Positions 17,701 through 26,821 of a stretch of DNA of 61,034 nucleotides are shown one piece after another. The number at the start of each line of letters is the position of its first letter. Within the stretch, counting starts at the first letter, position 1. The notes under the pieces were generated by a model that saw only the letters and a list, made by a program, of their open reading frames with translations, was not told the DNA's origin and did not search any database. Made by a program: the position numbers and the translations under genes. Source of the stretch: an uncultured Acidobacteriota bacterium (GTDB taxonomy: Bacteria > Acidobacteriota > CAIWXX01); assembly GCA_903916735.1 (NCBI GenBank), contig CAIWXX010000133.1:1-61034 (forward strand), in the 5' to 3' direction.

Positions 17701-18210
17701 TTATGCTCTTTCGCGCTTCTGCATGCGCGGGAAGAGCGACATTCGGTCATCACCCGATGCCTCATCTTCTTTGTGCAGATCGATGATCTTCTGGAGATTG
17801 CCGATGTAGAGAAGGAGTTTCTGTTCGAGGTTGGTCCGAAGAAACCTCAGCTCCGTCGCATCTTCCTGCAATTTGCGCAGCCGTTCGCTGGCCTGCTCGA
17901 TCACGGCTTCAGCGCGGAGCTCTGCTTCTTTGACAATCAGCGCAGCCTCCTTCACAGCGTTGGCTTTCATCTCATCAGAGACTCGCTGGGCATTAAGAAG
18001 AGTATCTTTCAGGATCCGCTCCCGCTCCTCAAAATCCGCCAGCTTCTCGCGGAGTCGGCCAGTTTCGTCTCGGAGCCTGAGATTCTGGCCGATGAGATTC
18101 TCATATTCCTCAGACGCGAAATTGAGGAAGGCGCGAACTTCATCGCGATCATAGCCACGGTATCGAATCTTGAAAACCTGGTGCTGTAAATCAGACGGAG
18201 TAATTTTCAT
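17701..18210 (-). CDS. divIVA: DivIVA-domain cell-pole/division protein
   Basis: A 169-residue cytoplasmic coiled-coil protein. The N-terminal DivIVA membrane-binding domain is present (ITPSDLQHQVFKIRYRGYDRDEVRAFL, then EYENLI). A long heptad-rich helix continues to about residue 150 and ends in a basic tail. DivIVA proteins bind curved membrane at poles and septa and recruit growth or partition factors. The gene follows yggS and yggT, as in the ylmE-ylmG-divIVA cluster of Gram-positive bacteria, although the envelope here looks Gram-negative. Confidence 0.9.
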   Translation of the reverse strand: MKITPSDLQHQVFKIRYRGYDRDEVRAFLNFASEEYENLIGQNLRLRDETGRLREKLADFEERERILKDTLLNAQRVSDEMKANAVKEAALIVKEAELRAEAVIEQASERLRKLQEDATELRFLRTNLEQKLLLYIGNLQKIIDLHKEDEASGDDRMSLFPRMQKRERA

Positions 18211-18259
18211 ATTTCACTCCCGCGTTGGTTAATTGAGGCATGGATATGGCTCAAACGTC

Positions 18260-18577
18260 TCAATACAGGACTCGTCCCTTGAGCATTGCGACGTAATCGA
18301 AAATCGACTGTATGAGAAGAATCTTAATGAAGATCAGCAGAAGCGTTGCCACCATGGGTGATAGATCCAGTCCACCCAAACGTCGCGGCGGAACCAGGCG
18401 GCGGAGTGGACGAAGAAGAGGCTCGGTTGAACGATAGAGAATCTGAACGAGGGGATTATAGGGATCAGGATTCACCCAGGAAATAAGCGCCCGAATGAGA
18501 ATAATGATGATCAGAAGGTTAAGAATCATGTCGAGAATCTGAGCCAGTGCACTCAGAAAATTGGCCAGAATGAACAT
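18260..18577 (-). CDS. yggT: YggT/YlmG family membrane protein
   Basis: A 105-residue integral membrane protein with two hydrophobic spans (about 10-32 and 73-95). Between them is the family hallmark ALISWVNPDPYNPLVQILYRSTEPLLRPLRRLVP. YggT/YlmG proteins are linked to division, membrane organisation and, in plastids, nucleoid or cofactor assembly; the exact biochemical role is not established. Its start overlaps the yggS stop by one base (TAATG). Confidence 0.92.
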   Translation of the reverse strand: MFILANFLSALAQILDMILNLLIIIILIRALISWVNPDPYNPLVQILYRSTEPLLRPLRRLVPPRRLGGLDLSPMVATLLLIFIKILLIQSIFDYVAMLKGRVLY

Positions 18578-19251
18578 TAAATCCGTCCCCCAAAAATTGC
18601 TGTTCCGATTCTAACTATCGTCGAGCCTTCCTCGATCGCGACCTCGAAATCATGGCTCATTCCCATCGACAGATCATGGGCTTCACCACCAAAAAGCATC
18701 TGCCCGAGTTTTTGCAAGCGGGCGAAGTATGGTCGGGCATCCTCCGCATCAAAAGCAGGCGGAATCGACATGAGTCCGCAGACTATTATGCCCGGCACCC
18801 GTTTCAAATCAGAAAATGACTCGCAAAGCTCCTCCTGCAGAAAGCCGCTTTTTGAAGCTTCATGCCCGATGTTCACTTCGAGCATGATTGGCATCTGTCG
18901 TCCAACTCGGCTCGACTCCTCCCCAATACAGCGCGCCAGTTTCAATGAATCGATTGACTGGATGCAATCAAACAGCGCGACGGCTTTGCGCACTTTGTTG
19001 CTTTGCAGGTGGCCGATCATGTGAAATTTCACATTGGCCGGGATGACCGCTTTCTTGCGCTCAGCCTCTTGAACCCTGTTTTCGCCAATAAGCCTGATAC
19101 CCTCTTCGGCAGCTTTGATCACGATTGGAAGATCGACTGATTTCGTTGCCGCGAGTAATTTGACAGAGCCTTCTTTCCGGCCGGCTCGTGCTTCGGCACG
19201 CCGGATCCGGTCAACGATGGCGTGTATGTTCGAACGAATATCACTCATCAT
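18577..19251 (-). CDS. yggS: YggS/PLPBP pyridoxal phosphate homeostasis protein
   Basis: A 224-residue fold-type III PLP-binding protein that buffers pyridoxal phosphate and affects amino-acid and keto-acid balance. The PLP-binding Lys37 is in KLLAATKSVD. Further family motifs are IGENRVQEAERK, HMIGHLQSNKVRKAV and the C-terminal LSMGMSHDFEVAIEEGSTIVRIGTAIFG. It leads the operon yggS-yggT-divIVA-SDR-degT. Confidence 0.94.
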   Translation of the reverse strand: MMSDIRSNIHAIVDRIRRAEARAGRKEGSVKLLAATKSVDLPIVIKAAEEGIRLIGENRVQEAERKKAVIPANVKFHMIGHLQSNKVRKAVALFDCIQSIDSLKLARCIGEESSRVGRQMPIMLEVNIGHEASKSGFLQEELCESFSDLKRVPGIIVCGLMSIPPAFDAEDARPYFARLQKLGQMLFGGEAHDLSMGMSHDFEVAIEEGSTIVRIGTAIFGGRI

Positions 19252-19390
19252 GCTGGGTCTCGCTGAAGTATACTACATGAAAACCATCAAGAGGCAAGAT
19301 TACTCCTGCAACAGCATGGCCAAAACCCCGGTTCTGAAAGTCATGCCGCACCAGATCTCTTGATGCAAGAAGACACAACCCAGCTTTTGG

Positions 19391-19420
19391 TTGACACTTC
19401 TTATTGCTATGTAGTACTCT
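19391..19420 (+). promoter_or_regulatory. Sigma70-type promoter for the STAS-HEAT pair
   Basis: TTGACA at 19391-19396 and TACTCT at 19415-19420 are separated by 18 bases. They lie about 75 bases upstream of the STAS start codon. Confidence 0.55.
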
Positions 19421-19493
19421 TCTAAGGGACGAAGAGTATTTCGAAATATTGTATTTGCTTCGAATATGAAATCATAGAAAGGAGCCATTGACT

Positions 19494-19829
19494 ATGAAAA
19501 TCGCATCGAGGAAGGTTGGCGATGTCACAATCCTAGATCTCGAGGGGAAAATCCTCATTGGTGACGGATGCCAGGAAATGCGCGATTCCATTTGCGCGGC
19601 CCTTGACAGTGGGAATAATAAGATTCTGCTGAATCTCGCCGGCGTTTCTTACATGGACAGTACGGGCTTGGGCGAGGTAATTCGTAATTTCAAGACTGTT
19701 ATCGACAAGGGCGGCAAACTGAAACTCCTGAATCTCACCAGCCGGATCCGGGACCTGATGAGCATGACCAAGCTTTTAACGGTTTTCGAGGTCTTTGACT
19801 CGGAACAGGAGGCGCTAAAGAGCTTTTAG
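19494..19829 (+). CDS. STAS-domain anti-sigma factor antagonist
   Basis: A 111-residue single-domain protein of the SpoIIAA/RsbV type. The ATG at 19494 is chosen over the in-frame TTG at 19488 because GAAAGGAG lies nine bases before the ATG and only three before the TTG. The phosphorylatable serine region YMDSTGLGEV and the LNLTSRIRDLMSMTKLLTVFEVF C-terminal helix are typical. Such proteins bind an anti-sigma/serine kinase in partner-switching control of a sigma factor or an enzyme. No RsbW-like kinase or PP2C phosphatase is adjacent. The HEAT-repeat protein 10 bp downstream is presumably its co-expressed partner. Confidence 0.9.
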   Translation: MKIASRKVGDVTILDLEGKILIGDGCQEMRDSICAALDSGNNKILLNLAGVSYMDSTGLGEVIRNFKTVIDKGGKLKLLNLTSRIRDLMSMTKLLTVFEVFDSEQEALKSF

Positions 19830-19839
19830 CGCTCTCTGA

Positions 19840-22158
19840 ATGGCTGTTCCCACCAATCCCAAAGCGGTTGTTACTGAAACTTTGCGCAACCTGCAGGTTG
19901 CGATAAAGTCATCTTCCCTCTATTCTATCAGCCACCCAACTGCCTCGAAGACGATCAACACGATTTTTGACCAATTTCAGAAGCATTTTGAGCAAAAAGA
20001 TGTGTTGGTCATACAAATCCAAAACGGAATGGTATTTTTCGACCGTACCGCCCTCGACAGAGATAATGTCCATGCCAAGAACTTCTCAACGGAGCTCACC
20101 GAACGCAATGTCACCGGCATGATGTTTCAGAAGAAGCTCAGTCTCGAAGAGCTCAGAAACTTCATGAAAATCATGGGGATGAAAGCCAGTAAGCTGGATG
20201 AAACCGGGGGCCTCCAGAAAGCCCTCGCAAGCGAGAACATTCACAATATCAAAGTCTCGATCTTCGTCCCCAGCCAAGGTACGTCAGTTCCTATGGATAT
20301 GGATATGCCATTCGGCGGTCTTCCTTTGCTTCCGGAGATGGCAGCCTTTGCTAATTATTTCGTTGGGAAAGAGCAAGGGCTCGGAGGATTTGAAGAACGG
20401 TTTTTTCGAGAATCAATGGATAATCCAAAATTCATGGCACAAGTCATTACGCGCGCTGTGCCAGAAGATTCCGAAGGCGAGCACCCTGTTGTTCATTACT
20501 TGAGATCCCTCGAAAGGATCGCCGCTAGCTTTTCTCCCAGAGTCGGTGGTAATATTGATGAAATAAAGAAAGTTCTTGTGCCTGTGGCGCTATCTTTTGA
20601 CGAACAGGTAAAAGATACGATGCTCACTGACGGCCGCGAATACGCAAAATCGACTGGTGCCTACGTTTCGAGCATGTACCAGGATCTAGCAAACGAGATC
20701 GTTGCGGATCGAGTTCGATTTGCATATAGCGAGGGGAAATCAAAGGGATCCGAGCTTGGGGATAAGGTCCTCAAGCTTCTCCAGTACGTCGAAACCCCTA
20801 AAGCAACAGTACGGATAATCGAACAGAAGCTCAAGGAAGCCGGTATGACCCAGGATGAGATCGGCGACGTTCTGGATCATGTTTATTGGGATGAGTATAC
20901 CCTCGACGAGAAATTTCGCAGACTGATGTACGGCGAGAAGCCTTGGTCCAAAGATTTCGACAAGGTCTACTCCACCATCTTGGAACTCCTTAAGAGCAAC
21001 AAGCTGATGGAGGCTGTTGTGCTCTTCCGCAGCTACATGGCCGGACTGCGCACGCCGGATGAGAGTATCAAGCGGGAAATCGCCAGCAAGTGCCTGAAGC
21101 TGATCGAGCCTTTCCCACGTGGAGACGATCGGGAAAATCTTATGGATTTTCTCGCAGGAGAACTTACTGGATGCTTGCGTTCAGAAGCGGCACAAGCCGT
21201 CTGCGAGGCTCTTATCGGGAGCACAACAAATCTCATGCGCAGCGACCTTGTCGAGCGTCGCTTCATAAGAGTTAGAGAATGCATGAAGAAGCATGAGGAG
21301 ATGCTCCTTGCATTCGACATTCCTGCTTGGAAGACAGATTTGATCAAGAACGGCCTTCGCCAGATCGGGGATGCATCCAGCCTTAATGCCCTGGTCGACG
21401 CCCTCCATGAATCAGAAGGAGGCGCTCGGGACGAAGAGGTCGTCGAATGTATCAACGCGCTCGGCCCGAGCATCATCGAGCAGCTCATCAATATGCTCGC
21501 CGAGGAGCAGGATCGAGTGCGGCGCGCGCGAATTGTCGAATCAATACAAATTATCGGCTCTGCAGCAGAGAATGCTATTCTCGCTTCCCTGAACGATGAT
21601 CGATGGTACGTCGTGAGAAACCTCACGATATTGCTCGGGGACATCGGTGGTGAGCGATCGATCTTCTCTCTTGAGAAGGTACTCAATCACAAGGATTCTC
21701 GCGTTGTACGGGCTGCCATCCGTTCACTTAACAAAATTGGAACCGCGACAGCATCTCGGGTGCTCGGACGTGCCATTGAGCGTGGCTCAGACGAAGTCCG
21801 AGCGATTGTGATCCCGGCCTGTGCAGTCGCTGGGAATGAAGCTATCCTGCCGCAATTGTTGGATATTGTTCGAGGCAAGCCTCAACTGGCTGGATCCGAC
21901 GCCGTGCGGAAGAAAGCAATCGAAGCGCTCGGCAAAGTCGGATCACGTCAAGCTGTCAAGCCTCTTGCTGAGATCTTGGAGAAGCGTTCCCTTTTCACAA
22001 TGGCCGAAGATGTTGAGACTCGACTCGGAGCTGTACGCGCACTGGGAGCTATCGGCGGTGATGAAGCGGTCGAGGCGCTCGAACGGGCGGCTCGAAAGGA
22101 TCCAAAAGAAGACGTCAGGCACGAGGCGGCGCGCTTACTCGAACAAATCGGGCAGTAA
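19840..22158 (+). CDS. Large HEAT-repeat protein with unassigned N-terminal domain
   Basis: A 772-residue soluble protein. Residues about 1-130 form a compact unassigned domain that includes FEQKDVLVIQIQNGMVFFDRTAL. The middle is helical. From about 500 to the end there are HEAT/PBS-type repeats, recognisable in INALGPSIIEQLINMLAEEQD, AIRSLNKIGTATASRVLGRA, AIEALGKVGSRQAVKPLAEI and AVRALGAIGGDEAVEALERA. HEAT arrays are protein-binding scaffolds. The gene begins 10 bp after the STAS gene, so the two are almost certainly co-transcribed. A role as scaffold or effector in STAS signalling is inference. It converges on the bactofilin gene. Confidence 0.82.
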   Translation: MAVPTNPKAVVTETLRNLQVAIKSSSLYSISHPTASKTINTIFDQFQKHFEQKDVLVIQIQNGMVFFDRTALDRDNVHAKNFSTELTERNVTGMMFQKKLSLEELRNFMKIMGMKASKLDETGGLQKALASENIHNIKVSIFVPSQGTSVPMDMDMPFGGLPLLPEMAAFANYFVGKEQGLGGFEERFFRESMDNPKFMAQVITRAVPEDSEGEHPVVHYLRSLERIAASFSPRVGGNIDEIKKVLVPVALSFDEQVKDTMLTDGREYAKSTGAYVSSMYQDLANEIVADRVRFAYSEGKSKGSELGDKVLKLLQYVETPKATVRIIEQKLKEAGMTQDEIGDVLDHVYWDEYTLDEKFRRLMYGEKPWSKDFDKVYSTILELLKSNKLMEAVVLFRSYMAGLRTPDESIKREIASKCLKLIEPFPRGDDRENLMDFLAGELTGCLRSEAAQAVCEALIGSTTNLMRSDLVERRFIRVRECMKKHEEMLLAFDIPAWKTDLIKNGLRQIGDASSLNALVDALHESEGGARDEEVVECINALGPSIIEQLINMLAEEQDRVRRARIVESIQIIGSAAENAILASLNDDRWYVVRNLTILLGDIGGERSIFSLEKVLNHKDSRVVRAAIRSLNKIGTATASRVLGRAIERGSDEVRAIVIPACAVAGNEAILPQLLDIVRGKPQLAGSDAVRKKAIEALGKVGSRQAVKPLAEILEKRSLFTMAEDVETRLGAVRALGAIGGDEAVEALERAARKDPKEDVRHEAARLLEQIGQ

Positions 22159-22207
22159 TCGATCCGTGTGCCCTGGATTCATCGAACAGGCGGTACCCCT
22201 TTTCGGT

Positions 22208-22621
22208 CTATTTCTTGTCCTTCATAACCGCGATGTGAAGGATAGGAGGAGATGAAGGTATTGCCGGCGCTGTTTCTCGAATGGTGGAATCCATTTCGCA
22301 CTTGCCTTGGAACATCGCCCCTTCCTCAATGACGAGGCGTGGTGTGATCAGAGTGCCATAAACCCGCCCCTTGGTGTGGATCTCGATCTTGCTTGACGCT
22401 TTGAGGATTCCCTCCACGCGACCGCTGATCGACAGCGACCCGACATCGATTTCCGCGTCGATCTCGCCGGCTTCGCCAATGATAAGCGTATTGGAAGAGA
22501 TAATCCTCCCCTTAAATTTCCCATCAATCCGCATCAGATCCATGAATCTCAATTCTCCTGAGAATTCAGTCCCTCGATCCAGGAATCCGTTCAGATCACT
22601 TTCGGAAAACGGCTTTTTCAT
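22208..22621 (-). CDS. Bactofilin (polymer-forming cytoskeletal protein)
   Basis: A 137-residue protein with the bactofilin beta-helix: LMRIDGKFKGRIISSNTLIIG, AEIDAEIDVGSLSISGRVEGIL and KIEIHTKGRVYGTLITPRLVIEEGAMFQGKC. Glycine-spaced hydrophobic turns show the right-handed helix, flanked by short flexible ends. Bactofilins self-assemble without nucleotide and scaffold wall enzymes, stalks or ParAB positioning. Its start overlaps the end of parB by 4 bp, matching known links between bactofilins and chromosome partition in myxobacteria. Confidence 0.93.
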   Translation of the reverse strand: MKKPFSESDLNGFLDRGTEFSGELRFMDLMRIDGKFKGRIISSNTLIIGEAGEIDAEIDVGSLSISGRVEGILKASSKIEIHTKGRVYGTLITPRLVIEEGAMFQGKCEMDSTIRETAPAIPSSPPILHIAVMKDKK

Positions 22622-23475
22622 CTGCCCTCCGACTTTTTCGCTTTCAGTAGTAAGTTATAGAGGCGATCTAGATCGTCCTCGGAATAGTATTGTATTGAGA
22701 TTCGCCCGCCTCTCTTTGCCCGTTTGATTTCGACCTTTGTTCCCAAGGCTCGCATCAAGGCCTCCTCGGCCGCCCGCGTGTTGGGATCCCGCTCGACGGA
22801 ACTCCGTTCGTTTCTAGGAACTTTCGACGAAAGTCTTTCGGCCTGCCGGACGCTCAGGGACTTTTCGACGACGAGTCGAGCCGTCTTGCGCATCTCTCCT
22901 TCACTATCGAGCGAAAGGATCGCCTTGGCATGACCCGCTGTAATCTTTTTATCTCGCAGATACTGTTGAACATCGGAGGGAAGCCTGAGGAGGCGGAGTG
23001 AGTTGGTGATTGTCGAACGATCTCTGCCGACGCGCTCAGAAATTTCCTCTTGTGTCAACGAGTGGCCATTGACAAGGGCTTGATATCCCAGAGCTTCTTC
23101 AATCGGGTCGAGATCTTCGCGCTGGAGGTTTTCGACCAAAGCGAGAAGATGCATTTGTCGGTCTTCGATTTTTCTGATGAGGGCTGGGATCCTTCGCAAA
23201 CCAGCCATAACCGCGGCGCGAAACCGGCGTTCTCCGTGCACAATTTGGAAACCGTCATGAGTCGGCCGGACGAGGATCGGTTGCAAGACACCGTTGGCTT
23301 TGATGGAAGAGGCCAGTTCTTCGAGCTTTTCCGGAGAAAACGTAGCCCGCGGCTGATAGGGATTCGGCCTAATACGGTCGACTTCCAGCTCGCGAAACTC
23401 CTCATCCCGCTTTTCCGGGATCAGCGCCCCCATGCCACGACCGAGGGCGGGCATTTTCTTTGTTGCAGCGGTCAT
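22618..23475 (-). CDS. parB: Chromosome partition protein ParB/Spo0J
   Basis: A 285-residue CTP-dependent DNA clamp that loads at parS sites. Visible elements are the conserved N-terminal LGRGMGALIPEK segment, NPYQPR, the CTP-binding GERRFRAA motif, ALVENLQREDLDPIEEA and the helix-turn-helix SLTQEEISERVGRDRSTITNSLRLLRLP. A C-terminal dimerisation domain follows a basic linker. It overlaps parA by 4 bp upstream and bactofilin by 4 bp downstream. Two parS palindromes are nearby. Confidence 0.96.
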   Translation of the reverse strand: MTAATKKMPALGRGMGALIPEKRDEEFRELEVDRIRPNPYQPRATFSPEKLEELASSIKANGVLQPILVRPTHDGFQIVHGERRFRAAVMAGLRRIPALIRKIEDRQMHLLALVENLQREDLDPIEEALGYQALVNGHSLTQEEISERVGRDRSTITNSLRLLRLPSDVQQYLRDKKITAGHAKAILSLDSEGEMRKTARLVVEKSLSVRQAERLSSKVPRNERSSVERDPNTRAAEEALMRALGTKVEIKRAKRGGRISIQYYSEDDLDRLYNLLLKAKKSEGR

Positions 23476-24230
23476 TTATGCATGACCTCCCGCGCCAGAG
23501 CCAGGTATGCCTCGGCACCTTTACTCCGGATATCATAAAGGATCGCCGGCTTCCCGTAGCTCGGCGCTTCGCCGAGCTTGACATTGCGAGGAATGACGGC
23601 TTCATAGACTTTGTCACCGAAGAATTTGCGGATTTCCTCCATTACCATCCGGCTTAGGTTGGTTCGATCATCGTACATTGTGAGCACAACCCCCTCGATT
23701 TCGATGTTTGGATTCAGCGAGGAACGGACTCGATCCAATGTCGAAAGGAGCTCGGTGACGCCTTCGAGTGCGTAATATTCGCACTGGAGCGGCACCAGCA
23801 CTGAATCGGATGCGACGAGTCCATTGAGGGTGAGGAGACCGAGAGAAGGCGGTGTATCGATCAGAATATAATCATATGTATTGCGGATTGGATCGAGCAT
23901 CGCTTTGAGCACCGACTCGCGTCCTTCCACCTGAATCAATTCGATTTCGGCTCCTGTGAGATCACGTTCAGCAGGAAGCAGCTTCAGAAAGGGGAGCTCC
24001 GTTTGCAGGATGGCTTCCTCTAGCGGGAGATGCCCCCCCAAAACCCGGTAAACGGATCGCCCCGTATGATTTCCGCGCTGGCCCAGCCCTGATGTCGCAT
24101 TGGATTGGGGATCGAAATCCACGATGAGTGTTTGTCTCTCAGCGGCAGCGAGGCTGGCGCCGAGGTTCACAACGGTGGTCGTCTTCCCGACCCCGCCCTT
24201 CTGGTTAGCGACTGCTATTATTTTGCTCAT
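23472..24230 (-). CDS. parA: Chromosome partition ATPase ParA/Soj
   Basis: A deviant Walker A ATPase of 252 residues that moves ParB-parS complexes on the nucleoid. The Walker motif KGGVGKTT begins at Lys11, with DFDPQSNATSG and DTPPSLGLLTLNGL following. The frame is open further upstream to 24284, but the start at ATG 24230 matches ParA N-termini (MSKIIAVANQKGG). The start lies 3 bases from a parS palindrome, whose GTGGAA half probably also serves as the ribosome site, suggesting control by ParB binding. ParA overlaps parB by 4 bp. Confidence 0.96.
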   Translation of the reverse strand: MSKIIAVANQKGGVGKTTTVVNLGASLAAAERQTLIVDFDPQSNATSGLGQRGNHTGRSVYRVLGGHLPLEEAILQTELPFLKLLPAERDLTGAEIELIQVEGRESVLKAMLDPIRNTYDYILIDTPPSLGLLTLNGLVASDSVLVPLQCEYYALEGVTELLSTLDRVRSSLNPNIEIEGVVLTMYDDRTNLSRMVMEEIRKFFGDKVYEAVIPRNVKLGEAPSYGKPAILYDIRSKGAEAYLALAREVMHK

Positions 24231-24233
24231 GAT

Positions 24234-24249
24234 TGTTCCACGTGGAACA
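24234..24249. promoter_or_regulatory. parS site overlapping the parA leader
   Basis: TGTTCCACGTGGAACA is a perfect 16-bp palindrome close to the bacterial parS consensus (TGTTTCACGTGAAACA). It ends three bases before the parA start codon. Confidence 0.9.
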
Positions 24250-24420
24250 TGCGCAGCGTACCAAAGGCGGGAGGGGAAAGGCAAGAGCCGAGCCGTCGAT
24301 CGGAGAATGTAGGTAAAAACGGCCTATTTTATGGGTGTTTTCAAATTGAAAACGCGATGTATGGTCAATGACGGATGGATGACTCGAAACTCATTCGATA
24401 ACACCGGTCGGCTCTGATGA

Positions 24421-25020
24421 TCAATGGCTCCGCGCCGAAGTGTTCCACGTGGAACATCCCAGTCGAAGCTGGCGATAGAGGAGTCCTGCACCGGCTTCCG
24501 TTTCCTTCAATAGCTCGCAGATGCCAGGCATCCGGCATCCAACGGGCTGCAATAACAGGATCCGCGCCTCCGGAGAAAGCACCGTGCGAATTTCCATGAT
24601 CACTTCTTCGATCCCGCCAACCGCACGTGCGAAGAAAAAATCATATGCATCAACTTCCCGCCGAGCATCTCGGTAATCACGATCCACAATCAAAACCCGA
24701 TCACCGATTCCAAGCCCCCTGCAGGCTTGTTTGATAAAAATCGCCTTCTTGTGAACACGTTCAACAAATGTGATGACCAATCCAGGGTTTGCGAGAGCGA
24801 ATAATATCCCACCCATGCCGCTCCCTGCTCCAAAATCCATTAATCTGCCTGAGATGCTTCCAGTCTCCTGAACTGCATGAAGAATCGGGACAACGAGCAT
24901 TCGTTCGATCTGCTTTCGACTCAGCAGGCGCGACACAAGAGGAACTCGCGCATTCCAACGAAGAAGTTGGTCCACGAAAGCGCTTACCAGCGGATCCTCG
25001 ATATTAAGACTCATTCTCAT
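24421..25020 (-). CDS. rsmG: 16S rRNA m7G527 methyltransferase RsmG (GidB)
   Basis: A 199-residue SAM-dependent methyltransferase that modifies G527 of 16S rRNA. The SAM-binding motif [17 protein letters not shown] is followed by [21 protein letters not shown] and [12 protein letters not shown], all RsmG features. It overlaps the mnmG stop by 17 bp, and its last codons contain a parS site, so the C-terminal sequence is constrained by DNA as well as protein function. Loss of RsmG gives low-level streptomycin resistance in other bacteria. Confidence 0.93.
   Translation of the reverse strand: MRMSLNIEDPLVSAFVDQLLRWNARVPLVSRLLSRKQIERMLVVPILHAVQETGSISGRLMDFGAGSGMGGILFALANPGLVITFVERVHKKAIFIKQACRGLGIGDRVLIVDRDYRDARREVDAYDFFFARAVGGIEEVIMEIRTVLSPEARILLLQPVGCRMPGICELLKETEAGAGLLYRQLRLGCSTWNTSARSH
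24441..24456. promoter_or_regulatory. parS site inside the end of rsmG
   Basis: A second identical palindrome TGTTCCACGTGGAACA lies 207 bp from the first. It encodes the residues CSTWNT near the C-terminus of RsmG. Both sites are about 7.5 kb from dnaA, the usual origin-proximal location. Confidence 0.9.
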
Positions 25021-26821
25021 GCTTCTTGCGATTCGGCCGAGAACGCGCGCTCAATGCATAAGCGAGACATTCAAGAGCGGCGGGCGTCACGCCGGAAATC
25101 ATCCGCGCTTCCCCTATGGTCGTAGGCTTCACTCGGCCCAGCTTCTCAGCAATCTCTTTGGAAAGGCCGGGGATCGTGCAATAATCAAAACTTATCGGTA
25201 TCAGCTCTTTCTCTGCCGACCTGAGCCTCTCTACTTCCGCTCGTTCGCGACGGAGATACCCTGCATATTTGACTTCGGCTTCGATCCAGGCGAGATCATC
25301 GGGTGGAAGGTTGAAGATCTCGGCGAATTCATGGATACGAACCGCCGGTTGCCGCAACCTCTCTTCAATTGCTTTCCCTTGAATGCGGATCCCGCACTTT
25401 CTCAATCCTTCCTCGCGCCGGCGCCGCCTTTCCCGATAGGAATCAATCACATCTGGTGAAACGAGTCCCGCCCTGCTACCTATTTCCATCAGTCGATCAT
25501 CTGCGTTATCGGCTCTTAAGTGAAGGCGATACTCCGCTCGAGATGTGAACATCCGGTACGGTTCGTTCGTATCCAGCCTGGTCAGATCATCAATCAGAAC
25601 GCCGATGTACGCATCATGGCGGCCTAATATGAGAGGATGTCGCCCAAGCAGTTGCAAACCGGCATTAGCCCCGGCCACAAGCCCTTGAGCTGCCGCCTCT
25701 TCGTAACCACTCGTCCCATTAATCTGCCCGGCCAAATAGAGTCCGGGATACGACCTCACGGCTAGTGTAGGAAAAAGGGCTGTGGGATGCACAAAATCAT
25801 ACTCGATCGCATATCCAGGGCGTAGAATTCTTGCCTCTTCAAGGCCCGGGATCACTTTCAGGATTTCGCATTGCACCTTCTCAGGAAGACTTGTTGAAAC
25901 TCCATTCAGATACATCCAAGAGCTCGTTCGGCCTTCTGGTTCGATGAAAATCTGGTGGCGTGGATGATGCGGAAACTTGACGATTTTATCTTCAATAGAT
26001 GGGCAATATCGCGGCCCTGTGCCTTTGATCTTGCCGGTATAGAGGGGCGATTTGTCGAGATTTTGCCGGATAATATTTGCGACTTCTGTTGTCGTGTAAC
26101 CGAAGTGGCAAGGAACTTGTTGACAATCAATTTCGGTCGTTCGATATGAAAACGGCCTCGGCGTGTGATCGCCCCTTTGTTCTTCAAACTTTGAGAAGTC
26201 TATTGAATCCCGGTGGATTCGCGGCGGAGTTCCTGTTTTGAGTCTTCCCATGGGCAGGCCAAGCGCCGCCAATGATCGAGCCAGCTGTATGCTTGGAGCC
26301 TCGCCGGATCTCCCGGCTGCATGCGATTCCAATCCAATGTGAATGATTCCATTAAGAAATGTCCCTGTTGCCAACACGGTCGCGCCGGCCTTGATGATTT
26401 CACCATCTGCAAGGCGGATTCCAACCACCTTCTGATCAGATTCCATTAAACATTCAGCTTCACCTTCAACAATTTCGATCCCGCCTGTGGATTCGAGAAG
26501 CTCTTGCATGAATCGTCGATACTCATCCTTATCGGCTTGGGCGCGAGGTCCCTGAACTGCCGGCCCCCTTGATCGATTTAAGACCCTGAATTGAATTCCT
26601 GTGGCATCAATAGCAAGACCCATGACGCCGCCGAGTGCATCAATCTCACGAACAAGATGGCCTTTTGCAATCCCCCCGATGGCCGGGTTACAAGGCATTT
26701 CACCTATCATATTTCTGGATTTCGTCACCAGAATAGCCGAAAGCCCCAGGCGAGCAGCAGCATGTACGGCCTCGATCCCGGCATGCCCGCCGCCGACAAC
26801 CAGAACATCAGTTTCGATCAT
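25004..26821 (-). CDS. mnmG: tRNA cmnm5U34 synthesis enzyme MnmG (GidA)
   Basis: A 605-residue FAD protein that with MnmE installs carboxymethylaminomethyl groups on U34 of certain tRNAs. FAD binding is at [21 protein letters not shown] (6-26), with [54 protein letters not shown] and [21 protein letters not shown] following. Length and C-terminal tRNA-binding helices ([16 protein letters not shown]) are standard. It overlaps mnmE by 4 bp. Confidence 0.97.
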   Translation of the reverse strand: MIETDVLVVGGGHAGIEAVHAAARLGLSAILVTKSRNMIGEMPCNPAIGGIAKGHLVREIDALGGVMGLAIDATGIQFRVLNRSRGPAVQGPRAQADKDEYRRFMQELLESTGGIEIVEGEAECLMESDQKVVGIRLADGEIIKAGATVLATGTFLNGIIHIGLESHAAGRSGEAPSIQLARSLAALGLPMGRLKTGTPPRIHRDSIDFSKFEEQRGDHTPRPFSYRTTEIDCQQVPCHFGYTTTEVANIIRQNLDKSPLYTGKIKGTGPRYCPSIEDKIVKFPHHPRHQIFIEPEGRTSSWMYLNGVSTSLPEKVQCEILKVIPGLEEARILRPGYAIEYDFVHPTALFPTLAVRSYPGLYLAGQINGTSGYEEAAAQGLVAGANAGLQLLGRHPLILGRHDAYIGVLIDDLTRLDTNEPYRMFTSRAEYRLHLRADNADDRLMEIGSRAGLVSPDVIDSYRERRRRREEGLRKCGIRIQGKAIEERLRQPAVRIHEFAEIFNLPPDDLAWIEAEVKYAGYLRRERAEVERLRSAEKELIPISFDYCTIPGLSKEIAEKLGRVKPTTIGEARMISGVTPAALECLAYALSARSRPNRKKHENES

